A DNA stretch of 64,000 nt from Streptomyces sp. 1331.2 (GCF_900199205.1 NZ_OBMJ01000001.1:2979001-3043000); one strand, 5' to 3'. Shown: positions 14,383-26,069, counted from the stretch's first letter. Notes: generated from the letters alone by a model not told the origin. Translations and numbers: made by a program.

Positions 14383-17243
14383 CTACAGCAGACCGTCCCA
14401 GAACTGCTCCAGCAGCACGGCCCACCAGGTGTCCGCGTTCTGCAGGGCCGCCGGGTCGATCGCGGCGAGCTGGGCCTGGAAGTCGGTCGTCCAGCGACCG
14501 GCCTGATCCGGCGTCAGCCCGTACCGCAGCCGCCACATCCGGCCCAGCAGGGCCAGCGCGCGGACGAACTCCGGTACACCGCTGTTGACGAACCGGGGCG
14601 GCTGGGCGGTTCCATCGATGTCCACGGCGACCACGTGCGCGGTGCCGTACTGGACGCACAGCTGCCGGCCGTAGTCGTTGCCGAGGACCAGGTAGCCGCC
14701 GAAGTCCGGGCCGCCGGCCAGGCCGCGCTCGGCGGCCAGCTCGGCGAGCGTCGGGATCGGCCGGCCCTCCTGCGCCTGCGCCCAGAAGAACGGCCCGAAG
14801 TCCCGCGGCAGCCCGGCCCACATCAGGGTCTGGGACACCGGCTCGGGTACGCCCTGGCGGGAGACCGCGCGCTGCTCGTAGCGGAACAGGTTCTGCCCGA
14901 AGGCGGCGCCGACCTCCTGGGCGAGCTGCTGCGGCGGGAGCGGCGGCAGCGGCTGGACCGTCCCGGGCGCCGGCGGCGGCACCCGGAACGGGCGGACCCG
15001 CTGGGCACCGGAGGCCAACTGGTGCAGCTCGTCCAGGTGGTCCAGCAGCTCGGCCATCCCGGCCTGCCGGGAGGCGTGGTCACGGCCGTACGGGGCGGTG
15101 TGGGTGAGCCGCACGTTCGGCCAGGACGCGGCGATCATGCGGTTGCAGTAGCCGCCGGGCAGGTCGCACGACTCCAGCTCGGTGTAGAGCTCCAGCACCT
15201 GCTCCGGCGGCACGTTGAGCCGGCGCAGGTCCTGCAGGATCTTCCACTCCGGGTGCGGGGTGCCGGGCTCGCTGCGGTGCAGCAGCTTCTGCTCCGAACC
15301 GTCCGGCCCCCGGTAGCTGAGCGCGGCGAAGTAGCCCGGGCCGACCGCGGGCACGCCGGGGGGCACCGGCGCGGGCTGCGGCGCACCGGTCACCGCCGCC
15401 GGGGGGACGACCCCGGCAGCGCCGCCCGCGTTCGGGTAGCCGTAGCCGGCCACCGGCGCGGCGGGGGCCACCGGACCGCCGGGCGGCGGCGGAACGGCCG
15501 GGCCGCCGGACGGCGGGGTGCCGGGGTCCGCCGGACCGCCCAGCAGCGCCGGGTCGATCGCGCTCGCCAGCTGGGTCGCCTCGTACGCCGCCGCGGCCGC
15601 GGGCGTGCCGCCGGCCGGCGTGCCCTGGGGGGCGGGCGCCTCGGCGCCACGCAGGCCCGCCGGGGGCGGGGGCGGCGGGGCCGAGCCGGCTCCGCGGCCG
15701 CCGGGGGCGGCGGCGGGCGCGCCGGGGCCCGGGGTGTGCTTCAGGCCGGCAGGCGGGGGCGGCGGCGGGGCGGAACCGGAGTTGCGGCCCAACCCGCCCG
15801 GAGCGGCGCCCGCGCCGGGCGAACCGGCTGCACCGCCGCGCAGCGCGGCCGGCGGGGGCGGCGGCGGAGCCGAGCCCGGCGCACGGCCGAGCCCGCCCTG
15901 CGGCGCAGCGGCGGCCGGCGGCTCCGCGGCCGGGGTGCCGGGGGCACCGGGCAGGCCGGCGAGGCCCGGCATTCCGCCGGGCGGGGCGAGCATCGTCGGC
16001 GCGTGCTCCACCGGCGCACCGGGCGGCGTCGCCGGGGCACCGGGCAGGCCGGCGAGACCGGGCACCCCGCCGGGCGGGGCGAGCATCGTCGGTGCGTGCT
16101 CCACCGGCGTACCGGGCGGCGTCGCCGGGGCACCGGGCAGGCCCATCAGCCCGGGCACGGCGTCCGGCGGCGCGAGCAGCGTCGGCGCCGGCTCGGCCAC
16201 CGGGGCGGGTGCGGGGGCCTGGGCCGGCGGTGCGAACGGCGGTGCGGCCGGCGGCGCAGTCGGCGGTACGGCCGGGGCTGGGCCGGCGCGGCCTGCGCGG
16301 CGGACGGCGGGACCGGCGGCATGCCGTACCCGCCGCTGCCCGGCGGCATCAGCATGGTCGCGGCCTCGGCACCGGCCGGCGCGGCCGTGTCGGGCCGGTC
16401 CGCGCCGGTGGTCCGCAGGCCCTCGGGCATCAGGACGGTCGCGGCCTCGGCACCGACCGGCGGAGCCGTCGGCGCGACGGGCGCCACGGGCGCAACCGGG
16501 GCCGGCGGCGCAAGCGGCACGCCGGCCTGCGGCTGCGGCAGCGGAGGCGCGACGAACTGCTCGTCCGGCCCGGGCGGCGGGGCGAGCATCGTCGGCGCGT
16601 CCCCGGCGGGCCGGTCGGACACCGGCGGCTCGGTCAGCACCGCGGCCGCGGGCGCCGAAGCCGAAGCCGGGCCGGGCAGCTCCTCGGTGGCCGCCAGTGC
16701 CGAAGCCGGACCGGGCAGCTCCTCGGTGGCCGCCAGCGCCGAAGCCGGACCGGGCAACTCCTCCGTCGCCGCCAGCGGCGAACCCGGGGCAGCAGCCTGC
16801 GAACCGGCCGGACCGGCCGAACCGCCCCCCAGCCGCTCCGCCTCCGCCGCGATCGCCGCGGCCCCCGCCTCCTGCAGCCACTGCGGCGGGCTGAGCAGGA
16901 AGGAGGTCGCCTCCACCGGCCCCGGTGCGGGCTTGGCCGCCCCGGCCGGGTTGGCCGCGACCGGCCGCCCGTACACCTCCTCGTACTGCCGGACCACCTC
17001 GTTGACGGGCAGCGCCGGCCAGAGCGTGCTGGCACCCGAGTCCCGGGCGATCACCAGCCGCGCCTCACCCGAGCCGCTCGCACCCTCGGTACCGCCGCCG
17101 GCCGCCGCGTCCCCGGGCGCCACCGCCCAGCAGACGAAGCCCAGGTCGAACTCCCGGACCCGCACCTCGCGCTGCTGCGCGCGCGGCACCCCGCCGTTGA
17201 TCCACTCCTCGGCGAGCTCCTGCGCCTGCGCGTACGTCACCAC
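14383..17243 (-). pseudogene. YrhB / Pro-rich repeats / deaminase / SUKH-4 protein, frameshifted
   Basis: Restoring one base near 16270-16300 yields a single 953-residue protein. The N-terminus (about 1-100, VTYAQAQELAEEWINGG...ALPVNEVVRQYEEVYGRP) is a YrhB/Imm35-like domain. A long Pro/Ala-rich region follows with 13-residue LAATEELPGPASA repeats, APTMLAPP-type motifs and PPPPPP blocks. Then a nucleic acid/nucleotide deaminase domain shows HPE (codons 15255-15247) and C-x6-C in ESCDLPGGYC (codons 15168-15145), so zinc ligands and catalytic Glu are intact. A C-terminal SUKH-4 immunity-like domain ends the protein. Frames: 16146-17243 (N-terminal part) and the part ending 14383. Toxin-like and immunity-like domains in one chain suggest a self-restrained deaminase. 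Substrate and secretion route are unknown. Confidence 0.75.
15940..16130 (-). repeat. In-gene 93-bp tandem repeats
   Basis: Two close copies and a degenerate third of a 31-residue unit (starts VEHAPTMLAPPGG) lie in the Pro-rich linker of the deaminase protein. Copies differ at a few synonymous and Val/Met positions, indicating in-frame duplication by recombination or slippage. Confidence 0.75.
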
Positions 17244-17340
17244 GCCCGGTTCACCCCTGTCCGCATCCTCGTCGTCCCCCGTTCCACCAGCACCGGAACT
17301 GCCGGCACCGCCACCACGGCCACCGCCGCAGCCGTGCGCA

Positions 17341-18342
17341 TCAGCCCACCGGGACGGCCCGGGCGAACCCGCCGTCCACCATCAGCTCCGCGACCGTCTC
17401 CAGCTCCGGCGGGCTGCCCGCCAGTCGCAGCAGGAAGGCGTCGAAGTCCTCGCCACAGGGCAGCAGCAGCCGGGCGAGGCGGTCCTCCGGGGCCTCCGGG
17501 CCTCCGGAGTCGCGGGCGTCGTCGTACAGGTGGAACCAGACCGAGCCGGTCCGGTCGCCGCGCACCTTGAGCGCGACGATGCCGCCCTGCGCGTAGGCGA
17601 TGCCCAGGTAGTCCTTGGTGAGGTGGTCGCGCAGGCACTTGTTGGCGTACACGACGTCCTCGGTGCCGTACTCCTCGCTGAGGGTCAGGAACGGCTGGTC
17701 GAGCAGCAGGCCGAGGTCGGTGTCCAGGGCCACCCCGACCGGGCCGCGGCCGCCGCCCAGCTTGAGGAAGGTGCGGTAGGCGCCGGGCAGCCGGTAGCCG
17801 AGGCGTTCCTCGGCGCGCTGCACCAGGTCCTCGGGGACGCCGATCGGGTCGCCGCCGTCCCTGGCCAGGGAGAAGTGGACGGGCCGGCGCTCCTGCAGCG
17901 GGCGGGTGCCGCGCCGGGTGTGGTCGGCGGCGGAGGTGGCCAGGCCGCCGTGGTGCCGCAGCAGGGCCTTGACCTCGACCGGGACGAGCTCCATCCGCCG
18001 CCAGCCGGGGGCGGCCCGGCCGACTGCGTGGTGCCAGGTCCAGCCGGGCGGGGTGGCGACCGCGGTCTCCAGGTCGGCCCAGAGCGGGTGGCCCTGGGTG
18101 TAGAGCGCGGCGTTGGCCGAGACGTAGTCGGTCAGCCGCAGTTCGTCCACGCCGAAGCCCTCCGGCGGGTCGGCGACCTCGGCCGCGGCCGCGGCGTACG
18201 GGCCGAAGTCCGGGTAGCCGTACTCGTCCACCCTGACCCCGGCGGGGTGCCGCTCCGCGCGGACCGGATCCGGGAACTGCACCACCTGACCTGCGTACGC
18301 CGCGTTCGGTGCGGCGGCGACGCCGGGCCGACCTGTCGTCAT
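17341..18342 (-). CDS. WHH-type nuclease fused to SMI1/KNR4 immunity domain
   Basis: A 333-residue protein. Residues about 40-135 hold DEYGYPDFGPYA, then WTWHH (101-105) and MELVPVEVKALLRHHGG (117-133), the signature of the HNH/Endo VII superfamily with conserved WHH found in polymorphic toxins. Residues about 160-330 are an SMI1/KNR4 (SUKH-1) domain: LVQRAEERLGYRLPGAYRTFLKLGGGRGPVG and a DFDAFLLRLAGSPPEL end. SUKH domains usually act as immunity proteins. Here toxin-like and immunity-like parts are fused, so the nuclease may be restrained in cis or inactive. No signal peptide is visible. It lies 98 bases upstream of the deaminase gene on the same strand. Confidence 0.8.
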   Translation of the reverse strand: MTTGRPGVAAAPNAAYAGQVVQFPDPVRAERHPAGVRVDEYGYPDFGPYAAAAAEVADPPEGFGVDELRLTDYVSANAALYTQGHPLWADLETAVATPPGWTWHHAVGRAAPGWRRMELVPVEVKALLRHHGGLATSAADHTRRGTRPLQERRPVHFSLARDGGDPIGVPEDLVQRAEERLGYRLPGAYRTFLKLGGGRGPVGVALDTDLGLLLDQPFLTLSEEYGTEDVVYANKCLRDHLTKDYLGIAYAQGGIVALKVRGDRTGSVWFHLYDDARDSGGPEAPEDRLARLLLPCGEDFDAFLLRLAGSPPELETVAELMVDGGFARAVPVG

Positions 18343-18783
18343 CTGGGAGCCCCCACTGGCTGCTGCAAATACTCGGTGCTTGCTGGGCACCAGCCTAGGG
18401 CCTGCCTTCAACCCCCGGTCCTGGGGAGAGCCCCCCGCCCGGAACCTTCCCGGAACCCCCGCGCCGGCCCCGCGCGGAACCCCCGCACCGGGCCGCACCT
18501 CACCCGTCCCGGCGGCCGGCTGCATCCCCCGGCTCGCCGCCGGGACGGTACCGCCGCGACCGCGGCCCCGGGGACGGTTTCGGCACATCAGGGGACAAGT
18601 CATGACGCGGGGGTGCGGATTCGGCCAGTATCGGGTGATGCCCCGTCGGACATCCGGCCGCTCTGCCCGGTATCCGCCACGCCCGCACCCCGGTTGTACG
18701 GATGTCGGTGTCGTTTGACAGGCTTGCCCAGGACCGGCCGGGCCGCTGCGGCCGCCGCCGGATGACGAGGAGGAGGACGACGG
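18343..18783. other. Divergent intergenic region between toxin/immunity genes
   Basis: 441 bases separate the leftward WHH-SMI1 gene and the rightward deaminase gene, so it must hold both promoters. A TTGACA at 18715-18720 is the best -35 for the rightward gene, but no good -10 follows at 16-18 bases. A short repeated GGAACCCCCGC string occurs near 18435-18490. No gene is apparent. Confidence 0.45.
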
Positions 18784-19245
18784 ATGACCACCGGTGAGCC
18801 GGCGGGCCCACCAGTGCTGCGCCACCACCGCGACAGCCTGCTGCCCGCCGTCGCCGCCGCGCTGTCGCTCAAGGGCGGCGAGGTGCACACCCTGGCGGGC
18901 GACAAGGACGCCCGTCGCCCGGTGCTGCACGGCCTGGTCACGGAGTTCCTGGACGCCCTGCCGCTGGACGCCCGCGAGCGGTTCACCGGCCGCTGCCCGG
19001 AGGCCGTCCTGCTCTCCCAGTACCTGACGACGGTCGACGGCCGGCGCTCCAAGCGCGCCGCCCGCAAGCCGATGACCCTGCACGAGGCCCGCAAGGCGCT
19101 CAAGGGCTCCCGGATGACGACCGTTCGGATCCGCGAGGAGGGCGATCCGGCGCACGGCACCCACGCCCCGCCGTGCCGTTCCTGCGCCCCGATGCTGGAG
19201 CACTTCACCGTGCAGGTCGTCGCCGTCGGACCGCCCGCGCACTGA
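18784..19245 (+). CDS. YwqJ-like deaminase
   Basis: A 153-residue protein with AGGAGGA upstream of the ATG. It has the deaminase-fold motifs of the YwqJ toxin family: Cys-Pro-Glu in GRCPEAVLLSQYL (zinc ligand plus catalytic Glu) and Pro-Cys-x2-Cys in APPCRSCAPMLEHF (remaining zinc ligands). The N-terminal LLPAVAAALSLKGGEVHTLAGDKD segment fits the family. YwqJ domains usually form C-termini of secreted polymorphic toxins. This one stands alone with no trafficking domain, so it may be a cytoplasmic effector or a recruited toxin tip. The SUKH-3 gene follows on the same strand and is its likely immunity partner. Confidence 0.8.
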   Translation: MTTGEPAGPPVLRHHRDSLLPAVAAALSLKGGEVHTLAGDKDARRPVLHGLVTEFLDALPLDARERFTGRCPEAVLLSQYLTTVDGRRSKRAARKPMTLHEARKALKGSRMTTVRIREEGDPAHGTHAPPCRSCAPMLEHFTVQVVAVGPPAH

Positions 19246-19330
19246 CCGGCCGAGCACCGGCCCGGCCCCGGCCGGCCCCGGCCCACCCGCCCCCGGTCCG
19301 TCCCCCCGTCCCCGAGCCCTGGAGCAAGCC

Positions 19331-19888
19331 CTGAACCCGCCCAGCCCTCCCCCGCCCCCGCCGGCCACCCTGTCCACCGCCGGCGGTGCCACCGGCACCC
19401 GGACCCGCCCGCGCTTCCCCGCCGACGTGGCCGCCGAACTCAAGGCCGCCGGCTGGCATCCCGGCCGCTGGCAGATCCGGCAGGCCGAGGAGTGGGCCGA
19501 CACCCTCGTCGGCTTCGGCGCACCCACCGGCGTGGGGCACGCGGTGTTCCCGGCGGCCGTGGAGGCCTGGGCCGAGTTCGGCGGCCTCGCCTTCGACCTG
19601 TCAGGCCCGGGCCGCCAGTTGGCCCGCACCCCGTTCCTGATCGACCCGCTGTGCGGCCTGCACCAGCCGCGCACCCTGCACGACCTCGGCCGGGCACTGG
19701 GCACCAAGCTGTCCCCGCTCGGCGAGGAGGCGTACGGGCAGGCGCTGCTGGCCGTCGACGAGGAGGGCCGGGTCTACAGCCTGGACCACACCGGCGAGTG
19801 GTTCCTCGGCCACGGCGTCGACCAGGCGATCACCGCCCTGGTGCTGGGCACCGCCCCGGGGCGGCTGCGCACCGCGGACGAGCACTGA
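19331..19888 (+). CDS. SUKH-3 family immunity-like protein
   Basis: The product matches the SUKH-3 pattern: FPADVAAELKAAGWHPGRW, AVEAWAEFGGLAFDL, and LLAVDEEGRVYSLDHTGEWFLG. SUKH proteins neutralise nuclease and deaminase toxins, and this gene directly follows a YwqJ-like deaminase. The start is uncertain: the first GTG (19427) would cut off the RFPADV part of the domain. The only earlier in-frame candidates are CTG codons, and CTG at 19331 has GGAG six bases upstream. A CTG start gives 185 residues. A lost base upstream is the alternative, since two neighbouring genes show such errors. Confidence 0.72.
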   Translation: MNPPSPPPPPPATLSTAGGATGTRTRPRFPADVAAELKAAGWHPGRWQIRQAEEWADTLVGFGAPTGVGHAVFPAAVEAWAEFGGLAFDLSGPGRQLARTPFLIDPLCGLHQPRTLHDLGRALGTKLSPLGEEAYGQALLAVDEEGRVYSLDHTGEWFLGHGVDQAITALVLGTAPGRLRTADEH

Positions 19889-19917
19889 CGGGTACGGCGA
19901 AGAAGCAGGGCCGACGG

Positions 19918-21186
19918 CTACCGCAGCCGCTCGGCCCGTACCGCCAGCCGGGACGGCAGCACCGCCTCGACCCGGAACCCGCCGTCCGCCTCCGGCCCGG
20001 ACGAGAAGGTGCCGCCCAGCGCGATCACCCGCTCGCGCATCCCGACCAGCCCGTTGCCCCCGCTGGGCAGCTGGGCCGCACCGCGCTCCCCGCCCGGGCA
20101 GGCGTTCACCACGCTCACCCGCACCCCGTTCGGCGCGTACGCCAGCAGCACGGACACCTGTGCGCCGCCCGCGTGCTTGTGCGCGTTGGTGAGCCCCTCC
20201 TGGACGACCCGGTAGGCGGTCTGCTCCGCCTCGCCGGTGAACTCCTGCCGGCTGCCGCTGACCGTCAGCGTCACCGCCATGCCGGCCGCCCGGGACTGGT
20301 CCACCAGCCGGGGCAGCGCAGCCAGCGAGTCCGGTTCCTGCGGCCGTTCGTCGTCCATCCGCAGCACGCCGAGGATCTCGCGCAGCTCGTTCAGCGCCTG
20401 CCGGCCCACCTCGCCCATCAGCTTGGCGCTCTGCGCGGCCTTCTCCGGGTCCTTGGCGGCGATCCGCTCCAGCGCGCCGGCGTGCACCACCATCAGCGAG
20501 ACCCGGTGCGCCACCACGTCGTGCATCTCCCGGGCGATCCGGGTGCGTTCCTCCAGCCGGGCCCGCCGGGCGCGCTCCTGGGCCTGCTCGGCCAGCAGGT
20601 CCAGTTCGGTCTCCAGGCCGTGCGCACGGTCCTTGAGCGATTCGATCAGCCGCCGCCGCGCACCCACGTACAGGCCGGTCACCACCGGCGGGACGGTCAG
20701 CCCGACCGCGACCAGCACGGCTATCAGGACCTGGCCCCACAGCGGCGGCTGCTCCACCCCCGAGTCGCCGGGGGTCAGCATCGAGACCATCATCACGGCG
20801 ACCGCCTCGGCGAAGGCCAGCCCGGACAGCGCCACCACCCGCCAGCGCCGCGTGGGCCACTCCCAGGTCTCGGCCAGTGTGTACAGCGCCACCACGAGCA
20901 GCAGCACCCCGAGCATCCCGGGCATGGCGACCAGGGTGACCAGCACGGGGACGGCCGGCCAGCGCCGGCGCAGCACCAGCGAGCCGCCGGCCAGCGCGCC
21001 GAGCAGCGCGATCCCGACCTTCCCCGCGGCGGTCAGATCGACCCGTGCGGACAGGAATCCGATCGTGCTGGCCGCGCACTCCAGCGCGGCGAGCAGGGCC
21101 AGCCCGATGTCCAGGAAGGCGCTGCGCGGCCGCTTCCACCACCAGAACGATCGTTCCTGCGCGCGCTCCCCAGGCGACTTGCTCAT
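19918..21186 (-). CDS. Orphan NarL/DesK-type sensor histidine kinase
   Basis: A 422-residue kinase. Four to five membrane segments occupy about 23-175. A coiled linker (180-210) leads into a HisKA_3 dimerisation domain with the phospho-acceptor His222 in REMHDVVAHRVSLMVVHAGAL. A HATPase_c domain follows with EGLTNAHKHAGGAQVSV (N box) and GNGLVGMRERV (G box). Such kinases normally pair with an adjacent NarL-type response regulator, but none is next to it. The two NarL-type regulators in the window are over 11 kb away and atypical. The ATG at 21186 is chosen because upstream sequence overlaps the ppc promoter region. Input signal unknown. Confidence 0.88.
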   Translation of the reverse strand: MSKSPGERAQERSFWWWKRPRSAFLDIGLALLAALECAASTIGFLSARVDLTAAGKVGIALLGALAGGSLVLRRRWPAVPVLVTLVAMPGMLGVLLLVVALYTLAETWEWPTRRWRVVALSGLAFAEAVAVMMVSMLTPGDSGVEQPPLWGQVLIAVLVAVGLTVPPVVTGLYVGARRRLIESLKDRAHGLETELDLLAEQAQERARRARLEERTRIAREMHDVVAHRVSLMVVHAGALERIAAKDPEKAAQSAKLMGEVGRQALNELREILGVLRMDDERPQEPDSLAALPRLVDQSRAAGMAVTLTVSGSRQEFTGEAEQTAYRVVQEGLTNAHKHAGGAQVSVLLAYAPNGVRVSVVNACPGGERGAAQLPSGGNGLVGMRERVIALGGTFSSGPEADGGFRVEAVLPSRLAVRAERLR

Positions 21187-21313
21187 GTCCGACAGCCTAT
21201 GCGGCAACCCCCACCCCTCCCCACCGGGATTGTCCGGCACACCTCCCGGGCACGCCAAGTGGTCCAGACCACAGCTGTATCCCGGCAGCTCTGTCCGCCA
21301 TCCGGCCACCTCT

Positions 21314-21342
21314 CGGACAGCGCACGCCCCGACACCTATGCT
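21314..21342 (+). promoter_or_regulatory. Candidate ppc promoter
   Basis: CGGACA (21314-21319) and TATGCT (21337-21342) are separated by exactly 17 bases, about 100 bases before the ppc start. The string CGGACAGCGC overlaps the -35 and recurs at 21351-21360, just past the expected start site, which could be an operator pair. Confidence 0.45.
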
Positions 21343-21445
21343 GGTCGCGTCGGACAGCGCGGTCCGCACGCGTCACAACCGCCACACGCGGGCGGACCTG
21401 TGACGATGAGCCGTTGCCGAACCCCACCACCACAGGGAGCCAGCC

Positions 21446-24241
<2,796 letters not shown>

Positions 24242-24259
24242 CGCCGGGCCCGCAACGGC

Positions 24260-24299
24260 CGAGGGGCCGGTGTCCCGCCCCCGGGACACCGGCCCCTCG
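24260..24299. terminator. Strong bidirectional terminator after ppc
   Basis: A perfect 17-bp stem (24260-24276 with 24283-24299) and 6-base loop lie between the converging ppc and small membrane protein genes. It begins 18 bases after the ppc stop and probably serves both. Confidence 0.85.
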
Positions 24300-24313
24300 C
24301 CGTACGGGGGTTG

Positions 24314-24637
24314 CTACTCCGCGGGCTCGCCCGCGCGCCTGCGCTTCAGCCACAGCGCCGCGCCGCCGGCCGCCACGACCAGGCCGCCGCCGACCGCCAG
24401 CAGCCCCGCGTCGGGGCCCATCGACTCGCCCAGCACCGGGCTGAACTGCGCCGCGGCCGGCTCCGGGGGGAGCGCCGGATCGGGCTCCGCCACCGGGTCC
24501 GCGTGCGCCACCGCACCGCTGGACAGCAGCATCCCGGCCGCCCCCAGCGCACCGGCCGTACCGACCCGCCGTCCGAGCCGCCTCAGCCGAACCACCCGGG
24601 TCCGCCGCAGTCGGCGGACCGGACCCAATCCCCGCAT
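24314..24637 (-). CDS. Small exported membrane-anchored protein, function unknown
   Basis: A 107-residue protein. The N-terminus is highly basic (about 1-25, many Arg), followed by a hydrophobic segment with AHA-DP at about 45-48 that looks like a signal peptide with cleavage site. A Pro/Glu-rich spacer follows, then a second hydrophobic segment (about 77-96) and an RRR-containing tail. This resembles sortase-like cell-surface layouts, but no LPXTG is present, so it is more likely a simple type I membrane protein. I do not recognise a family. Confidence 0.55.
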   Translation of the reverse strand: MRGLGPVRRLRRTRVVRLRRLGRRVGTAGALGAAGMLLSSGAVAHADPVAEPDPALPPEPAAAQFSPVLGESMGPDAGLLAVGGGLVVAAGGAALWLKRRRAGEPAE

Positions 24638-24790
24638 CGAGAACTCCCCAAACTCCCCAGGACTCGTTCGCGTACCGCGGCCGACGCTATCCGATCCCGT
24701 CCGGGCTTCTCACACGGATTCAGCTCCGGCCCGCCAAGCGTTGTACGACTGTTGCGTACCCGGCGCCCGGCGCGCCGTCTTGACGGAGGC

Positions 24791-25369
24791 TCAGGAGTTG
24801 TACGTCCCCTGCGCCCGCTCCAGCCCTTCGGACAGCAGCGCCTCCACCGCGTCCGCCGAGCGGTCCACGAACCACTCCAGCTCCTTGCGCTCGGTCGAGG
24901 AGAAGTCCTTCAGCACGAAGTCCGCGACCTCCATCCGGCCCGGCGGACGGCCGATCCCGCAGCGCACCCGGTGGTAGTCCGGGCCCAGCGACTTGGTGAT
25001 CGACTTCAGCCCGTTGTGGCCGTTGTCGCCGCCGCCCAGCTTCAGCCGCAGCGCCGCGTAGTCGATGTCCAGCTCGTCGTGGACCGCGATCAGCGCGGCG
25101 GCCGGGACCTTGTAGAAGTCTCGCAGCGCCGTCACCGGCCCGCCGGAGAGGTTCATGAAGGACATCGGCTTGGCCAGCACCACCCGCTTGCCCGCCAGCC
25201 GTCCCTCGGCCACCTGCGCCCTGCTCTTGTGCGCCTTGAACTTGGCGCCCATCCGCTGCGCCAGCAGGTCCACCACCATGAACCCGATGTTGTGCCGGTT
25301 GCGGGCGTACTGCTCGCCCGGGTTGCCCAGCCCCACCACCAGCCAGGGGCCCTCGTACTCGTCCGCCAT
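24791..25369 (-). CDS. pth: Peptidyl-tRNA hydrolase
   Basis: A 192-residue Pth that releases tRNA from drop-off peptidyl-tRNA. It shows [24 protein letters not shown] with the catalytic His26, the MSFMNLSG block, HDELD and [10 protein letters not shown]. The ATG at 25369 has GAGGAG 8 bases upstream; the longer open frame reading into rplY is spurious. It follows rplY in the same direction with a hairpin between them, the usual streptomycete order. Confidence 0.97.
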   Translation of the reverse strand: MADEYEGPWLVVGLGNPGEQYARNRHNIGFMVVDLLAQRMGAKFKAHKSRAQVAEGRLAGKRVVLAKPMSFMNLSGGPVTALRDFYKVPAAALIAVHDELDIDYAALRLKLGGGDNGHNGLKSITKSLGPDYHRVRCGIGRPPGRMEVADFVLKDFSSTERKELEWFVDRSADAVEALLSEGLERAQGTYNS

Positions 25370-25417
25370 CGCGCTCTCACTCCTCGCCTTCGCGCTCGTC
25401 GTCATCATCCCGGACAC

Positions 25418-25461
25418 ACCGCTGCCCCGGCCGCTCCAGCGGGAGCGACCGGGGCAGCGGT
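25418..25461 (-). terminator. Hairpin between rplY and pth
   Basis: ACCGCTGCCCCGG (25418-25430) pairs with CCGGGGCAGCGGT (25449-25461), with further pairing inside. No T tract follows, so it may only partly reduce read-through into pth. Confidence 0.6.
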
Positions 25462-25481
25462 CCGTGCTAGCAGGGCGAGGC

Positions 25482-26069
25482 TCAGGCCTCGGTGCCCTCG
25501 GCCTCGGCGGCCTCCTCGTCGGCCGGAGCGGCCTGGGCGCCGATGACCTGCAGGACGACGGCGTCGGCCTCGACGGCCAGGGTGACGCCGGCCGGCAGGG
25601 TGATGTCCTTGGCGTGGATGGAGGCACCGGCCTCCAGGCCCTCGACCGAGACGGTGACGGACTCGGGCAGGTGGGTGGCCTCGGCCTCGATCGGCAGCGC
25701 GTTGAGGACGTGCTCCAGCAGGTTGCCGCCCGGGGCCAGCTCGCCCTCGGTGTGGACCGGGATCTCGACGGTGACCTTCTCGCCACGCTTGACCAGCAGC
25801 AGGTCGACGTGCTCGATGGTGCGCTTGATGGCCTCGCGCTGGACGGCCTTGGGCAGCACGTACTCGTCCTTGCCCTCGATCGGAACGACCAGCAGGGCGT
25901 TCGGGGTCTTGAGGGCCATCATCAGGTCGTGGCCGGGCAGGTTCAGGTGAACCGGGGCGTGGCCGTGGCCGTAGACGACACCGGGGACGAAGCCGGCACG
26001 GCGGGCGCGACGGGCGGCACCCTTGCCGAACTCGGAACGGGTCTCAGCGGCAAGGCGGATCTCGGACAC
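25482..26069 (-). CDS. rplY: 50S ribosomal protein L25/general stress protein Ctc
   Basis: A 195-residue L25 of the long CTC/TL5 type: the N-terminal 5S rRNA-binding L25 domain (about 1-90, [26 protein letters not shown]) followed by the TL5 C-terminal beta domain (about 95-180), then an acidic Ala/Glu tail. It binds 5S rRNA in the large subunit. The start is GTG with GAGGAG upstream; the longer frame from 26246 has no support. It follows prs after a terminator-like hairpin. Confidence 0.95.
   Translation of the reverse strand: MSEIRLAAETRSEFGKGAARRARRAGFVPGVVYGHGHAPVHLNLPGHDLMMALKTPNALLVVPIEGKDEYVLPKAVQREAIKRTIEHVDLLLVKRGEKVTVEIPVHTEGELAPGGNLLEHVLNALPIEAEATHLPESVTVSVEGLEAGASIHAKDITLPAGVTLAVEADAVVLQVIGAQAAPADEEAAEAEGTEA

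Noticed and set aside
15650..15870. Poly-proline blocks (PPPPPP) as possible frameshift or stalling signals
   Set aside because: They are in frame and typical of Pro-rich linkers; the actual frame jump lies about 400 bases away.
13282..18765. An 1827-codon open frame opposite three genes
   Set aside because: It spans several genes on the other strand, including clear domain-bearing ones, and its product is low-complexity Gly/Arg/Ala sequence, a typical high-GC antisense shadow.
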